DNA of 64,000 bases from Dipteris shenzhenensis (lineage: Eukaryota; Polypodiophyta; Polypodiopsida; Gleicheniales): NCBI GenBank assembly GCA_047967505.1, contig CM106541.1, one strand, 5' to 3'. Within the stretch, counting starts at the first letter, position 1. Each line of letters begins with the position of its first letter. Both the position numbers and the translations under genes were made by a program. This document shows, piece after piece, positions 25,422-37,445 of this stretch. The notes under the pieces were generated by a model that was not told the origin of the DNA, did no database searches, and was given only the letters and a program-made list of their open reading frames with translations.

Positions 25422-28352
25422 ATGGCATCTAATGCTCTTTCATAGATTTTCATTGAAAAGCTTGACAAAAAAAACTTCCAAGCATGGAAGTTTAGAATGA
25501 CGAATGTCCTTAAGGGAAAAGGCTATTGGGAGTTCATTACTAGAGCCAGTTATTCCTCATGTTCCCAATCAATAGGACTTATAGGCATTTAAAGGCTAGC
25601 ATGAGAGAGCCATAAAAGTTATGTACTGGATGTCTATTAGTATTTCAGATTCTATGATTGTGCATATTTAGGATGCAAGCATGCCGAAGGAGGCGTGGGA
25701 TACTTTGTCAAAAATGTATAGCACAAATACGCAAGCCAAGAAAATGCAGCTCAAGCAGGAGTTGCATAATGTGCAGAAAGAAATTATGAGCATCAATGAC
25801 TACCACATGAAGGTGAAGAAGATTGCAGATGCACTTGCTTCTATTGGGTCGCCAGTGAAAGATGATAATTTAGTTTCTGTAACCTTGAATAGTCTAGGAA
25901 AGGATTATGCACAATTCTGGACATCCATTGCCGTCCATGAGAATTTTCCTAATTTGGAGGAGTTGATTTCTCTTCTAATTTTTGAAGAGTAGAGAAATGG
26001 TGGTGCATCTTCTTCAGGAGGAACTTCAAAAGAATCTGTCTTCTACTCAAATGCTGGAAGAGGTAGAGGTAGAGGTAGAGCAGGCTGATTTGGAGGCCAT
26101 GGCAGAAACCAGAATATGCAGCAAATTCAAGAAAACTAGTCCTATGGATGAGGACATGGTAACTTCAAGGGGAGCCAAAGAGGTCGTGGTGGATGGCAGA
26201 GAGGCCAAAATGCAAATAGCAATGTTGAATGCTACTACTATGGTCAAATGGGTCATATATTTTGGACTGCTATAAAAAGCAAAATGACATCATGACTGGA
26301 AAATTGCAACAAGGCAATTATGCATCCTCTAGTAGATAGGGTGATGACAGAAATGAGCATCTGTTTATGGTGTAGCACATGACTAATTCTGTGACAAGTG
26401 CATAAGAAAGCAATGATGTGTGGTATGTTGACTCAGGTGCATCAAACCACATGACAGGTCATGCAGAATGGATGCAGGATAATGGATGCAGGATGCAAGG
26501 AAAATGGAAAGACCAGGATTTGTGGAGACTGGTGATGATACTGCACATCCTATTATGTAGATTGGTAAAATTTCTTTGTCTATGCAGGATGGGAAAAAGA
26601 AATACCTATTTGATGTATTTCATGTCCCAAATATCACCAAGAACCTAGTTTCTGTTGGTACAATGGTTGAGCACGGCTTGCAGGTTAGATTTAATCCTCA
26701 TGGACGCTTTGTTGAGGATATGAAAAATAAAGGTCGCTTGATAGTAAAAGGGAAGAAGAAGGGCAAGATGTTTACGTTGGATGTAGACATGCTTGAATTG
26801 AGTGCAGCAATGTTTGCACATGGGATCAGTGTAGTTGCAGATATTGATATCTGGCATAAACGCATTGGTCATGTTAATGTACGACGACTTAAATTAATGC
26901 AGGACCAAAATATTGTTGCAGGATTGCCTAAGTTCAAGGTTGCAGAAATGCATAAGGTATGTGAAGCCTGTCAATTTGGAAAACAGGCAAGGAAGCCATT
27001 TCCTAGACATGTTTAAGAGAGTAAGAGGCCATTGGAATTAATCCACTCTGATGTGTGGACTACTAAAGCTACATCTATTGGAGGCTATCATTATTTTGTC
27101 ACTTTTATTGATGACTACATTATAAAAGGTTGGGTGTATTTTATGAAAGAGAAAAGTGAAGTGTTTGGGCATTTCAAAGCTTTTAAAGCTATAGTTGAAA
27201 AAGAAACAAGCCTACAAATAAAATGCCTAAAGTCAGATGGAGGGGGAGAGTACCTCTCAAATGAGTTTGCAAGTTTCCTGCAGGAGCATGGCATAAAGCA
27301 GCAATATTCATGTAGTCATACCCCATAGCAAAATGGACTTGCAAAAAGGAAAAATAGGCATATTGGAGAGGTATCTCGTGCCATGCTCAATGAAAAAGAC
27401 CTGCCAGATTATTATTGGGCTGAAGCAGTTGTTACAACAGTCTACATAATGAATAGGACTCCCACTGTAGCAATACATGGCATGATGCCAGAGGAGAGGT
27501 ATACTGGTAGGAAACCAGATATTTCTCATTTGAAAGTTTTTGGTTGCATTGCCTATGTTCATGTGCTAGATGAGTTGAGATCCAAGTTGGATCCAAAAGC
27601 TGAGAAGTGCATCTTTATTGGTTATTCTCTGCAGTAGAAAGGGTATAGATGCTATAAGCCTTCTACTCGTAAATTTATAGTGAGCAGAGATGTTGTCTTT
27701 GATGAGATGAGCAGCTGGTATAAACTAGTAAATGTGGTTGATGATGTAGATGCACAAAATGGTAATGCTGCACAGAATTCACAGTAGCAATCACAAAATA
27801 TTAGTGGACTTGTAGTGTTCTCTAGCAGTGGTTCACATACTTTGCCATGGATAGGCAGATTGAGATCAGGAGGATCTCCTCAAAGCAATGCAGATAGTGG
27901 TATGCAAGTATCACGAAAAGGAAAAGAGAAAGTAGATCAGCCCATGGTTGATGTGAATGCAGGTCACTCTTATGTGGATGGTAAATCCAGTGGCTCCGAA
28001 TAGAGCCTTGATGATGAGTTGGGTATTCCTTCTATTGTTACACCTAGAGTAAGGAAGACAAGGGATGTTTTGAAAGCACCTGGTAGTGAGCCTATTTTGC
28101 GCAGGTCTACTAGAGCTAGGTATCTTGTGGATAGGCTGAAATATGATGGATTTACAGCCATTCACTATCCCTATATGGTCAAAGCGATACATGAACCAGA
28201 ACCCACTTCTTTTGAGCAAGCCATGGGAAAAGAAAAATGGGAGAAAGCCATGGATGCCTTGGAAGCAAATGCTACATGGGAATTGGTGCCTTTGCCTAAA
28301 GACAAGAATGCAGTTGGCTACAAGTGGGTTTATAAGGTGAAGCACAATGTAG
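25422..28352 (+). pseudogene. copia gag, protease, integrase, start of RT
   Basis: A gag-like start (MASNALS, then a stop at codon 8) continues with FIEKLDKKNFQAWKFRM and, in another frame at 25681-25992, a UBN2-type gag segment. A zinc knuckle near 26230 has lost cysteines (CYYYGQMGHIF). The protease motif DSGASNHM is at about 26430. The pre-integrase domain has H-x3-H and C-x2-C (WHKRIGHVN, CEACQFG, 26850-26980). The integrase core shows HSDVW (27046) and KSDGGGEY (27235), but the expected third acidic residue of the AERKNR block is lysine (AKRKNR, codon 27344-27346), and a stop lies at 27326. The RT start (KWVYKVK) is cut at 28352 by the nested element. Confidence 0.9.
28348..28352. repeat. 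Target-site duplication TGTAG of nested element
   Basis: TGTAG precedes the inner left LTR and recurs at 31070-31074 after the inner right LTR. Confidence 0.92.
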
Positions 28353-28685
28353 TGTTGAGATATGGTGCCATGAGCACATAATTAAAGGCTAAGGTATGGT
28401 ATAGGAAAGAATTAAAGTAGCCACCCTAGGATGTGGACTACATGATGTGGAGATGTGGATTGAGGATATCCACAAGGAGAGATGTGGATGAGAGGATCCC
28501 ACATGGTTTGACTATTCAAAGGGCACTCTCTATATAAGAGGCCTATGATGTATTGTTGAACAAGCACATTGTAAGAGATATAGATTTGCTATCTCCCTCT
28601 CATATCTTATTCAGTGTGCTTTGAACCTCCTTAGTTCTTCCGCTAATCTTGTGTGCACTAGGCTAGTACGATCCGCACTTTGTCA
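28353..28685 (+). repeat. 5' LTR of nested element
   Basis: 333 bp, TG to CA, aligning without gaps to 30737-31069. Contains TCTATATAAGAGG near 28529, a plausible TATA-type promoter element. Confidence 0.92.
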
Positions 28686-28700
28686 TGGTATCAGAGCTTA
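28686..28700 (+). other. Primer-binding site of nested element
   Basis: TGGTATCAGAGCTTA directly follows the left LTR and matches the standard initiator methionine tRNA site of plant LTR retrotransposons. Confidence 0.92.
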
Positions 28701-28843
28701 GGTCCAGTCTCCTAGATTAGTTGTAAGCTTGCCTTAGGAGCACATGTTTTCTCCTAGGTTAGTTTTAGTTTTAGATTGAGAGAATTCAATCCATTGAATG
28801 AAAATTCCATTCATTGCTTTGAGATATTTTTGTCATGCCTGAT

Positions 28844-28845
<2 letters not shown>

Positions 28846-28884
<39 letters not shown>
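28846..28884 (+). repeat. (GA)n microsatellite inside nested element
   Basis: An uninterrupted GA run of about 38 bp within the 5' part of the nested element's interior, the position where a coding start would normally be. Confidence 0.9.
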
Positions 28885-28889
<5 letters not shown>

Positions 28890-30721
28890 CTTTTAGAGAT
28901 CTATTTTGTGAGATAGATCTCTGAGGAGATTGTTGAGCCTCAGATGGTGTCCCAGCAAATAGACAGTCATGAAGAGAGCATGGTAGACAGAACGAACTGT
29001 GGGCTGTGAAGAAGGGCAATTCGAGAAGCAGCACGAGTAGAAGCAATAGAAGAAGCCTAAAACAACAATGGACAAGAAGATCTGAAGCACTGAGGTAGAA
29101 AGTTCCGAATGATAGCAGCGACCATCGACCTTCATCCGTGACCATTGTTCTCCTTTTTTGCAGCCCGCTAATGTAGAAGTCATTGATTTCCAAGACTATC
29201 CAAGTTTTGCAGTCCATAGCGCAACTCAAGTGGACGGCTCATGAGCATCTATGCCACCAAATGCCCACACAGGTCTGTAGCCGATCGAGTTCAAATGAGT
29301 GCTCTATTAGCAGCGATTCCTGGATCTCAAGGCTTCCTAGACGACTCAGCTACATCGACCAACGATACTCCAACGTCGATCCTGATCTCTGCCCATACTA
29401 CATAAGCGGCTCGACTCACCTTTCCAGCCTTGACTACTTAGTAGCTTCGCCTCTCCAATCAGGCCAAGCTCTCTACACCGGACTGCTAATTAGCTACGCC
29501 GTCTTCAAGAGCCCATGACTGGATGACCAGTGGCTTCCAATGCACCCACACAGCTCCAATCGCTTCTCCAACTGCAGCAATTCACGAAGCCCTCAAGCAA
29601 CGACGCCTTCTACTACCACCACAGACGACTGCTATAGGTGACATAGCAAAAGCACATAGCAATGCACACATCCAGCGCCACGCCCTCACGGACTCAGACG
29701 ATCAGCAGACTCTGCCAAGCTTCTTCTCCAATGCACCTCTATTCGCTCGCTGACGCCCACACCGTCGCCGCTTCGATGCCATGGTAGATAGGTTTTCTAA
29801 TTCAAAGTTTTTCATTCTTCCAAGGTCTCTACCAAAACGACACGTGGTAGATAAGACTAAACCATGGTGCAATCTGGTTAAGTCTCAAGGTTTGGTTAGC
29901 CATTCAATGCTCAGTAGAGTGCCACATGGCAGATTGGAAGTAACTGTGGTTAAGCACACTGAACCATGGTTAAGACTATCTGGTTCAGTTAAGTCACCAG
30001 CAGTCAAGTTTAGCATCAGCTGGTTTAGGTTCAGGATTGGTTAACTGCCACATCACCAAGTGCCACCTAAGCACAGAGGCCCTTGTTAAGCATAGTTTGA
30101 AATTCAGCATATGAATCCCTGTGCCACATCATCAAAGGCCCTCTTCTTCACAAAACCTTCAACAAGCCATAACTTGCAATCCAAGAAGAATTTGGACACG
30201 CTCCAAAAAGGAAAAGTGATCGTCTTTTCAAGCTCTACGCGCCTGTCATGTCAGAATCATTGTATGCAATTAGACACTGCCAATATTGAAATTAATCAAT
30301 TGGTAAGACCTTTGCAACAAATGGTAAAGCAACGCATGAATGCAATAAGCATGCCAAAAGCACAAGTGTATGAGATGACCATAGCACGAAGCATGGCATC
30401 CACACAAAGCATCAAGGCACATGGAAGAACAAAGCATCATGCATGAAGCTATGTCAAGCAAAGAAGCAAACAGCATCGTCATCAAGCCATGAGCCAAAAG
30501 GTGACATCAATGGAATGTATTGAGAAACAAAAACCTTGCCAACCTTGCCTATGTTTTTTGTAAATCAAGCCTGACCACTTGAGAGTAGCTATGAAAGCAC
30601 CCAGGGGAGGTATTGACATGTAAAATCCACACTTGACCACCTTAAGTAGCAATGCATGCACTAAGGGGAGGTGATGGAATGTAACTCACATCTGACCACC
30701 TTGCAGTAGCCAAAGGATCAT

Positions 30722-30736
30722 GGCACCAAGGGGAGG
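30722..30736 (+). other. Polypurine tract of nested element
   Basis: CCAAGGGGAGG followed by the LTR start TGTTGAG. The same AAGGGGAGGT text also occurs at about 30605 and 30664, each followed by a similar TGA-CCACTT context, so the tract region has been duplicated. Confidence 0.75.
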
Positions 30737-31069
30737 TGTTGAGATATGGTGCCATGACCACATAATTAAAGGCTAAGGTATGGTATAGGAAAGAATTAAA
30801 GTAGCCACCCTAGGATGTGGACTACATGATGTGGAGATGTGGATTGAGGATATCCACAAGGAGAGATGTGGATGAGAGGATCCCACATGGTTTGACTATT
30901 CAAAGGGCACTCTCTATATAAGAGGCCTATCATGTATTGTTGAACAAGCACATTATAAGAGATATAGATTTGCTATCTCCCTCTCATGTCTTATTCAGTG
31001 TGCTTTGAGCCTCCTTAGTTCTTCCACTAATCTTGTGTGCACTAGGCTAGTACGATCCACACTTTGTCA
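30737..31069 (+). repeat. 3' LTR of nested element
   Basis: 333 bp, ends CA at 31069. Differs from the 5' copy at about seven positions, all single-base substitutions. Confidence 0.92.
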
Positions 31070-31074
31070 TGTAG

Positions 31075-32466
31075 ATGGTTCTGTGAATAGATACAAGGCA
31101 AGATTAGTTGTCAAGGGGTATGCACAAACATATGGCATTGATTATGAAGAAACATTCAGTCTAGTTGCAAGGATGGCAACCATAAGAGCAGTCATTGATA
31201 TAGTTGCATCAAAGGGATGGTGTTTACATTAGATGGATGTAAAGAATGCTTTCTTGCATGGTGATTTGCAAGAAGAGGTCTATATGGAGCAGCCACTAGG
31301 TTATGTTCATGCTGTTTGCAGGTTGAAGAAAGCCTTGTATGGCTTGAAGCAAGCACCTAGAGCATGGTCTGACAAGATAGGACAGTATCTTGTCACTATT
31401 GGCTTAGATTTCCAAGGCAGATTTCTCACTTTATGTGAGAAAAATAGAGAAAGGCATTATGCTGCTTGTCATTTATGTTGATGATTTGATCATCACAGGT
31501 GATAGTGATGAAGATATCCTTCATGTGAAAATGCTATTGAAGCATAAGTTTGAGATGAAGGATTTGGGAGAGCTGCGTTACTTCTTGGGCATTGAGGTGA
31601 TTAGATCCACAAGTGGGATATTTGCAGAGGCAGCATGGATTGGACATGCTGTCCAAATATGGGATGACAGGTTGTAAGCCTATTTCAGTTCCTTTGGAGC
31701 AGAATGTGAAGCTGAGCACAGATGCAGGTGAGCTTCTGGAAGACCCTACTATGTACAGATGCATAGTAGGAAGTTTGATTTATATGACTATTACCAGGCT
31801 AGATTTGAGCTATGCTACTGGTTTGATAAGTCAGTTTATGCAAGCTCCAAGGAAGCCGCATTTGGATGCGGCTAGATGCATACTGAGGTATGTGAAGTCC
31901 ACATTGCATTATGGACTATTTTATGAGACGGGGGTCAACAGTTGCATGGATACACTGATGCTGATTGGGTTGGTAGTATTTTTGATAGACGATTTACCAG
32001 TGGATATGTGTTCTCTTTTGTGAGTGCTGCAATCACTTGGAGCAGCAAGTAACAGCCTACAATTGCCTTGTCGAGCATAGAGGCTGAGTACAGGGGTGCA
32101 GCATTGGCTGCATGTGAGGCAGCTTGGTTGAATAATCTACTTTATGATATGCATCAGTCTACAGATGGGCCAGTTGTCATTTATTGTGATAACATGGGCA
32201 GTATACACTTGGCAAATAACCCAATCTATCATGCTAGAACAAAGCACATTGAGGTGCATTATCACTATGTGTGGGAGAAGGTTCTAGTAGGCTTTATTGA
32301 TCTAGTTTATGTCAGCACAGAGGATCAAGTAGCTGACATAATCATGAAGGCATTGAGTGCAAAGAAGCTGCGCAAGTTCAGAGACCTACTTGGTGTGCAG
32401 GAATTGGGATTGAGCTTGAGGGGGAGTGTTGAGATATCGAGCTGCACACGTGATATGCCAGGGTGA
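31075..32466 (+). pseudogene. copia reverse transcriptase and RNase H
   Basis: This continues the RT interrupted at 28352. [13 protein letters not shown], the [12 protein letters not shown] block (31233), [15 protein letters not shown] (31325) and the catalytic [10 protein letters not shown] (YVDD at 31474-31485) are standard RVT_2 motifs. RNase H follows with SSIEAEYRGAALAACEA (32070), a DNMGSIHLANNP block (32190) and HARTKHIEVHYH (32230). The frame changes at least three times and a stop precedes MDVKNAF, so no functional polyprotein is possible. The frame ends inside the 3' LTR. Confidence 0.92.
32411..32426 (+). other. Polypurine tract of copia element
   Basis: TGAGCTTGAGGGGGAG lies immediately before the 3' LTR, the position and composition of a plus-strand primer site. 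Confidence 0.85.
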
Positions 32467-32782
32467 TCGTTGTGCATTTATGTCACCAACTTGTTAGCTG
32501 TAGATGCGATTGGTACACCGCCCATGAATAATAGCTGGATGATAGCTATCTTTATGTACTCTAGTTATTGGCTCAGTTAGTATGCCACCTAGGTTAGCTC
32601 AGTTTGGTTTGAGACCCACATATAGGGTTCACCTATTCCTTTTGTACTTAGAGAGTTCTTTTGGCTTTCACAACTAAGAAGAGGAAAACTGTTTTTAGCC
32701 TCCACCTTTGTGTATATTCCCCCATTGTGTATGTGAGAAAGCTGCAAGTGAGACTCCTTCTTTCTTTCCCACTCTCTTCACA
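32427..32782 (+). repeat. 3' LTR of the copia element
   Basis: 356 bp, TG to CA, followed by the target duplication GGACA at 32783-32787. About 20 substitutions relative to the 5' LTR. Confidence 0.93.
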
Positions 32783-32789
32783 GGACATT

Positions 32790-34440
32790 CGGAATTGTGG
32801 TGGCAATTTCACACAAGAGCATTGGGTAGCTTTGATGCCCATTTTGCATCTTGCTACGGCCTTGGTTAGATGACACCTAGCCCAATGGTTTTTGGACATT
32901 TAACAACTGGCTAGCTCAATCATCAATGCTTACAAGACACCCCATGATGTTCTTGTGAGTGTCTACATGTATTTTTAAGAGCCTTTTACCCTTCTTTCCT
33001 CCATGCACAACTTGCATTTGAAGCTTAACAGCTCTAGCTAGAGAGTAGACAAATGCCTGTGGCTTGTTATCTAAGAGTCTATATCTATAACCTTTCTTTG
33101 ATGTCCTTTTGTACCAAATACCTCCAACCACTACATCTTACTTCTCATATGTCAATCCATTATGATACTTAAATGCTTCCTTCTCCTTATGTATAGGTTC
33201 TACCACTACAACACAAAGTATGTGTAATCTTCCTCGTTCTCCTTACTAGAGTCAATGATAGCTACAAAGCTATCAAGTGCATCAATGAGGTCATCAAATT
33301 CCTCCCCAAACTACAGTCCACAGTTTGTCTCTCAGTTCTCGAAATCTCCCATGATACATGCATTACAAAAGCTAGAAAGCTGGCAAAGATGTTTGTTTGA
33401 AAAGCCCCATATGCTATGCAAACTTTTTGTCCCATAGATGGTGTTACAATCATATCTATTCCTCTTTTCTACTTCATCCACTTTCACCTCATGGAACACT
33501 CTATGCACCAAGTTTTTGTTGAGGATCTATTTATTGTATGTTGATTGTGCACCTATGGAGACACAAGCCATGTTGCTAAATCATGGGCATTCTGCGACTT
33601 ATCTTGAACTGCTTATCTTGCCAAGATGCTGTTAAATTTTGAAGCAAATATTTTGGGATGAATTTTTCTATGTGTCAATAAACTCTTGTTGGGAGGGGTA
33701 TTGTTTGACAATAGCCATCTCTTCTTGTCTAATCTTGCAACATCAACCATTTCAAATCTTGCTTGACAATATCTATCTCTTCTTATCTAATCCTACAACA
33801 TCAGCCATTTCAAATCTCCTCCATTTTACAATGACAAGGTTGTCTTTTTGAATTCATGTGGGCAAAAAAATTGCTTCTATTTCACACCATCTCATGGCCA
33901 TTTACCACAATCACATTCAATTTGGTGCCACTGAGAGTCTCCCTTGGGACAATTCACTAGCTACCACATAGAACATAGCGTGCTAAACTTGCTTTCCCTT
34001 TCAACACACGATGAAGATCCAAGTGGCTAAGAGATGCGGCATTCACCTGCAAGACATGGGCATCTATCTTCATAAGCAACACTCTAGTAAGACCACATCT
34101 CAAGTCATTCAAATCTTGCTAGGCCAAGTCGAAGTCTATATGTGTTTGCAGCAACATGTATTCCTACCTTTGAGTCACTTGACATACAAGGGTTTGCAAT
34201 GCTCAAACTCCTCTACCCCATCCTTATGTTAGGGTTATCAACTTTAAATATCAAGTATAACTCTGTCTACTCTAACAAAATATAGAGTACATTGAAAACC
34301 TATGCAGCAACATTGATGTTTGCAAGCTGCAACCACCAGCATGATGTCTTCAACTAGCACAGTGGCTTGAGCTAGTATAATGGCTTCAAATAACATGGTG
34401 GTGGTTATTATGCCAACCACCATGACAATCATTTGCAAAA
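32790..34440. other. Intergenic, possible weak coding remnant
   Basis: No family recognised. Minus-strand frames at 33131-32916 and 33453-33262 read like ordinary protein text but are short and interrupted, and no exon structure could be built. A block at 33705-33830 contains a diverged 60 bp duplication (CATCTCTTCTT-TCTAATC). Confidence 0.3.
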
Positions 34441-34441
34441 T

Positions 34442-34442
<1 letters not shown>

Positions 34443-34490
<48 letters not shown>

Positions 34491-34610
34491 AACCCCAATT
34501 TCAAAAGATGCAAAAGAAAATTAATATGTATTTTGATTTGTGAGTTGTAAAAACACCACAACCACAACTAGCACGTTGGTTTACACTTGCAAAAAAAAAT
34601 TACCCCCCCC

Positions 34611-34668
<58 letters not shown>

Positions 34669-34773
34669 CCCAATTTGAAAAGATGCAAAAGAAAATGAAT
34701 CAACATTTTGATTTGTGAGGTGAAAAATACCACAACCACAACTAGCCTGCTGGTTTACACTTGTAAAAAAAAG

Positions 34774-34823
<50 letters not shown>

Positions 34824-35102
34824 TCCCAATTTCAAAAGATGCAAAAGAAAATTCCCCCCAATTTCAAAAGATGCAAAAGAAAATTAATGTGCATTTTGAT
34901 TTGTGAGGTGAAAAAATGCCACAACCACAACTAGCATGTTGGTTTACACTTGTACAAAAATATTGCCTCTCTCTCTCTCTCTCTCTCTCTCACCCCCAAT
35001 TTGAAAAGATGCTAAAGAAAATGAATCAACATTTTGATTTGTGAGGTGAAAAATACCACAACCACAACTAGCACGGTGGTTTATACTTGTAAAAAAAAAA
35101 AG

Positions 35103-35159
<57 letters not shown>

Positions 35160-35440
35160 CCCAATTTCAAAAGATGAAAAAGAAAATTCTCTCCAACCCC
35201 TAATTTCAAAAGTCTATGCAAAAGCAAATTAATGTGCATTTTGATTTGTGAGGTAAAAAAATATCGCCACCACAACTAGCATGTTGGTTTACACTTGCAA
35301 AAAAAATTGCCTCTGTGTGTGTGTGTGTCCAACCCCAAATTTGAAAAGATGCAAAAGAAAATGAATCAAAATTTTGATTTGTAAGGTGAAAAATACCACA
35401 ACCACAACTAGCACGATGGTTTACACTTGCAAAAAAAAAA

Positions 35441-35500
<60 letters not shown>
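34443..35500 (+). repeat. Six-unit array, each unit ending in a (CT)n run
   Basis: Units of about 150-175 bp share an AAGATGCAAAAGAAAAT block, ATTTTGATTTGTGAGG, CCACAACCACAACTAGCA, GGTTTACACTTG and an A-run. Each then ends in a long CT run, at about 34443-34489, 34613-34662, 34774-34818, 34967-34991, 35104-35154 and 35442-35498. In one unit the run is GT instead (about 35314-35328). Two units carry an extra partial copy of the AATTTCAAAAG block (near 34860 and 35200). Confidence 0.92.
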
Positions 35501-35503
<3 letters not shown>

Positions 35504-35509
35504 CAAAAG

Positions 35510-36700
35510 ACAAGTGCTTAGAAAATCACTAGCAAGTGGAAGCATTAACCAATTGGTTAACAATATGCCATCGCTGGTTAGTTGGTTAACAATATGCCGC
35601 TGCTGGTTAGTGATGTCATTTGATATATAATGGAAAGTTCATAGAGCTAGGATTGTGCATTGGAGCCAAATAGGCCCAATATGGTTGTAAAAGAATGAGG
35701 AAAGAGAGTGGTATAAAGGGAATAGTGTTGGCCCTCCCTTCAAAAGGTGACATATATAAAAGGCCAAGTGGTTGAATTTGGTCTTCATTGTTGGATGCAT
35801 AAGTTTGGAATAGTTTAGATTAGTTTAGACAAGTTACCAAGTTACCTGTATGCAATATATTCCCCGAACTTCACAAAAAATGGCTATAGCCAATCATGCA
35901 TTGGCCTTCAATATCATTAATAGTGTATCAATTACCTCTATGTAACTACCTTCACCATCCTCTATAGTGTATTGATTAACTTTACCTTACAAAGGAAAAT
36001 TACCTTTATGTTACTACCTCACCATCATCTATGACGTACTTAATTGAGCGATCTTGATTTTATTAAGATTTGGGGACATAATCATCTATTCACCTTCCTA
36101 TTCAATATACACGTAAATAAAATTCTTCTTTTTAAAATTTGTATGTTTAACACATAATACATTCTTGCTTATTATTATATATGAGTGGGTGCCATGAATG
36201 AATGAGACATACTATTGAAAGAGTGCCAAATCTTCTATTTTTAAAAGGATTTCTTACATTTTTTTGATTTGAAATTTTTATATGGGATCTATCTTGTTTA
36301 AATTTGCACTATTAGTTGAAGTAAGCTCACCCAAGGAAAGCAAAGGATAGAAATATAAAAAAGGAAACAATAACTTTTAACTTTACCCTTCCACCTTGTA
36401 TTGTTTATTAGCTAACAAAATCATGTTGGGGATAGTTTAGGCAACTCCTTTCTATATTCATTTGAATTCTCCCATGTAATCATTTTGTTTGACACTCCCA
36501 AAGGATACTTTTGCTTGCAGCTTTTTAAAATCCAAACATATGTGGAATCTAATGGACTTTTAACAACTAATGGGTCACCTTGCTTACTAGATTCTCCTCT
36601 TATATAGAGATTGCTTTGGGTTTTTGCAACCTATGTACCATTTTTAAAAGTGATCATTAAAGTATCAACAAACTTCCATGGTCTCTTAAGAAACTTTAGA
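35510..36700 (+). repeat. Dispersed repeat R2, plus-strand copy
   Basis: From about 35880 to 36690 the sequence matches the reverse complement of 44130-44980 over most of its length. Shared blocks include TTGGGGATAGTTTA, ATATTCATTTGAA, AGCTTTTTAAAATCCA, ACAACTAATGGGTCAC and GGTTTTTGCAACCTAT. Before it, 35545-35610 holds three TGGTTAAC-type blocks with the palindrome ACCAATTGGT, also present at 40597. No coding capacity was seen. Confidence 0.8.
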
Positions 36701-36961
36701 TCTCTCAATCTATCACTCATTCTCACTTAAAAAGAACCTCAAAATGAACTCGAAAAAACTCTCAATGAAACTCTCTCAACCACTCAAGAACACAAAGAAG
36801 AAACCTCACAAATATCTCACAATATGAGTGGAGATGGAGGGTGCTTGTGAGCACCATAGGCTTCAATACCATAATGAACCAAAGATGAGAGTGGGAGTAC
36901 ACAAGAATAGACTAGATGTACACTAACTTGTATTCCAAGGAAAATAGGAATATATAAATGG

Positions 36962-37445
36962 AACCCTTAGAATTAGGGTTAGGATTTGTCCCATAACCCT
37001 ATGGTGCAATTTACACCATTCTCAACATAGATCCTCTCTATATTCCTTATTTGTGAGATTGCACTCATAGTACATACACATACATACATATACATGTGCG
37101 TGCATGCGTGCGTGCAACCCTTAGAATTAGGCTTAGGGTTTGTCCCATAACCCTATGGTGCAATTTACACCATTCTCAACATAAATCCTCTTTATATCTC
37201 TCTCTATATTCCTTATTTGTGAGATTGCACTCATAGTACATACACATACATACATATACATGTGCGTGCATGCGTGCATGCAACCCTTAGAATTAGGGTT
37301 AGGGTTTGTCCCATAATCCTATGGTGTAATTTACACCATTCTCAACATAGATCCTCTCTATATATCTCTCTATATTCCTTATTTGTGAGATTGCACTCAT
37401 AGTACATACACATACATACATATAGATGTGCGTGCAGTGCACGCG
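36962..37445 (+). repeat. Three-copy tandem repeat, about 160 bp
   Basis: Three units start with AACCCTTAGAATTAG at 36962, 37116 and 37282 (spacings 154 and 166 bp). Each contains GCAATTTACACCATTCTCAA (third copy one base different), CTTATTTGTGAGATTGCACT and CATACATACATAT, and ends in an alternating TGTGCGTGCATGCG stretch. Unit two has a short TATATCTCTC insertion. Confidence 0.95.

Larger units (their letters stand above)
28353..31069 (+). mobile_element. Non-autonomous LTR element nested in copia RT
   Basis: A 2717 bp insertion with two 333 bp LTRs (TGTTGAGATATGG to CTTTGTCA), a perfect primer-binding site and a polypurine-rich end. It is flanked by the 5 bp target duplication TGTAG (28348-28352 and 31070-31074). 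Removing it rejoins the copia RT frame. The 2.05 kb interior (28686-30736) has no gag or pol domain, only short frames and a (GA)n run at 28846-28884, so it must have moved using enzymes from another element. Its size is between typical TRIM and LARD classes. The LTRs differ at about 7 of 333 positions by hand count, so it is younger than its host. Confidence 0.93.
24527..32782 (+). mobile_element. Full-length Ty1/copia LTR retrotransposon (inactive)
   Basis: The element starts with TGTTGAGATATCGAGCT and ends with CTTCACA. It has two 356 bp LTRs, a tRNA-iMet-type primer-binding site after the left LTR, a polypurine tract before the right LTR, and a perfect 5 bp target duplication. The domain order gag, protease, integrase, reverse transcriptase, RNase H is diagnostic of Ty1/copia rather than Ty3/gypsy. 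It spans 8256 bp, of which 2722 bp (28353-31074, counting one target copy) is a later nested insertion, so the original length was about 5.5 kb. Stops, frameshifts and an integrase active-site change make it non-functional. The LTRs differ at about 20 of 356 positions by hand count, which indicates an old insertion. Confidence 0.95.

Noticed and set aside
27815-28003. Separate small gene between integrase and RT
   Set aside because: It is the variable linker of the copia polyprotein in the same frame as its neighbours.
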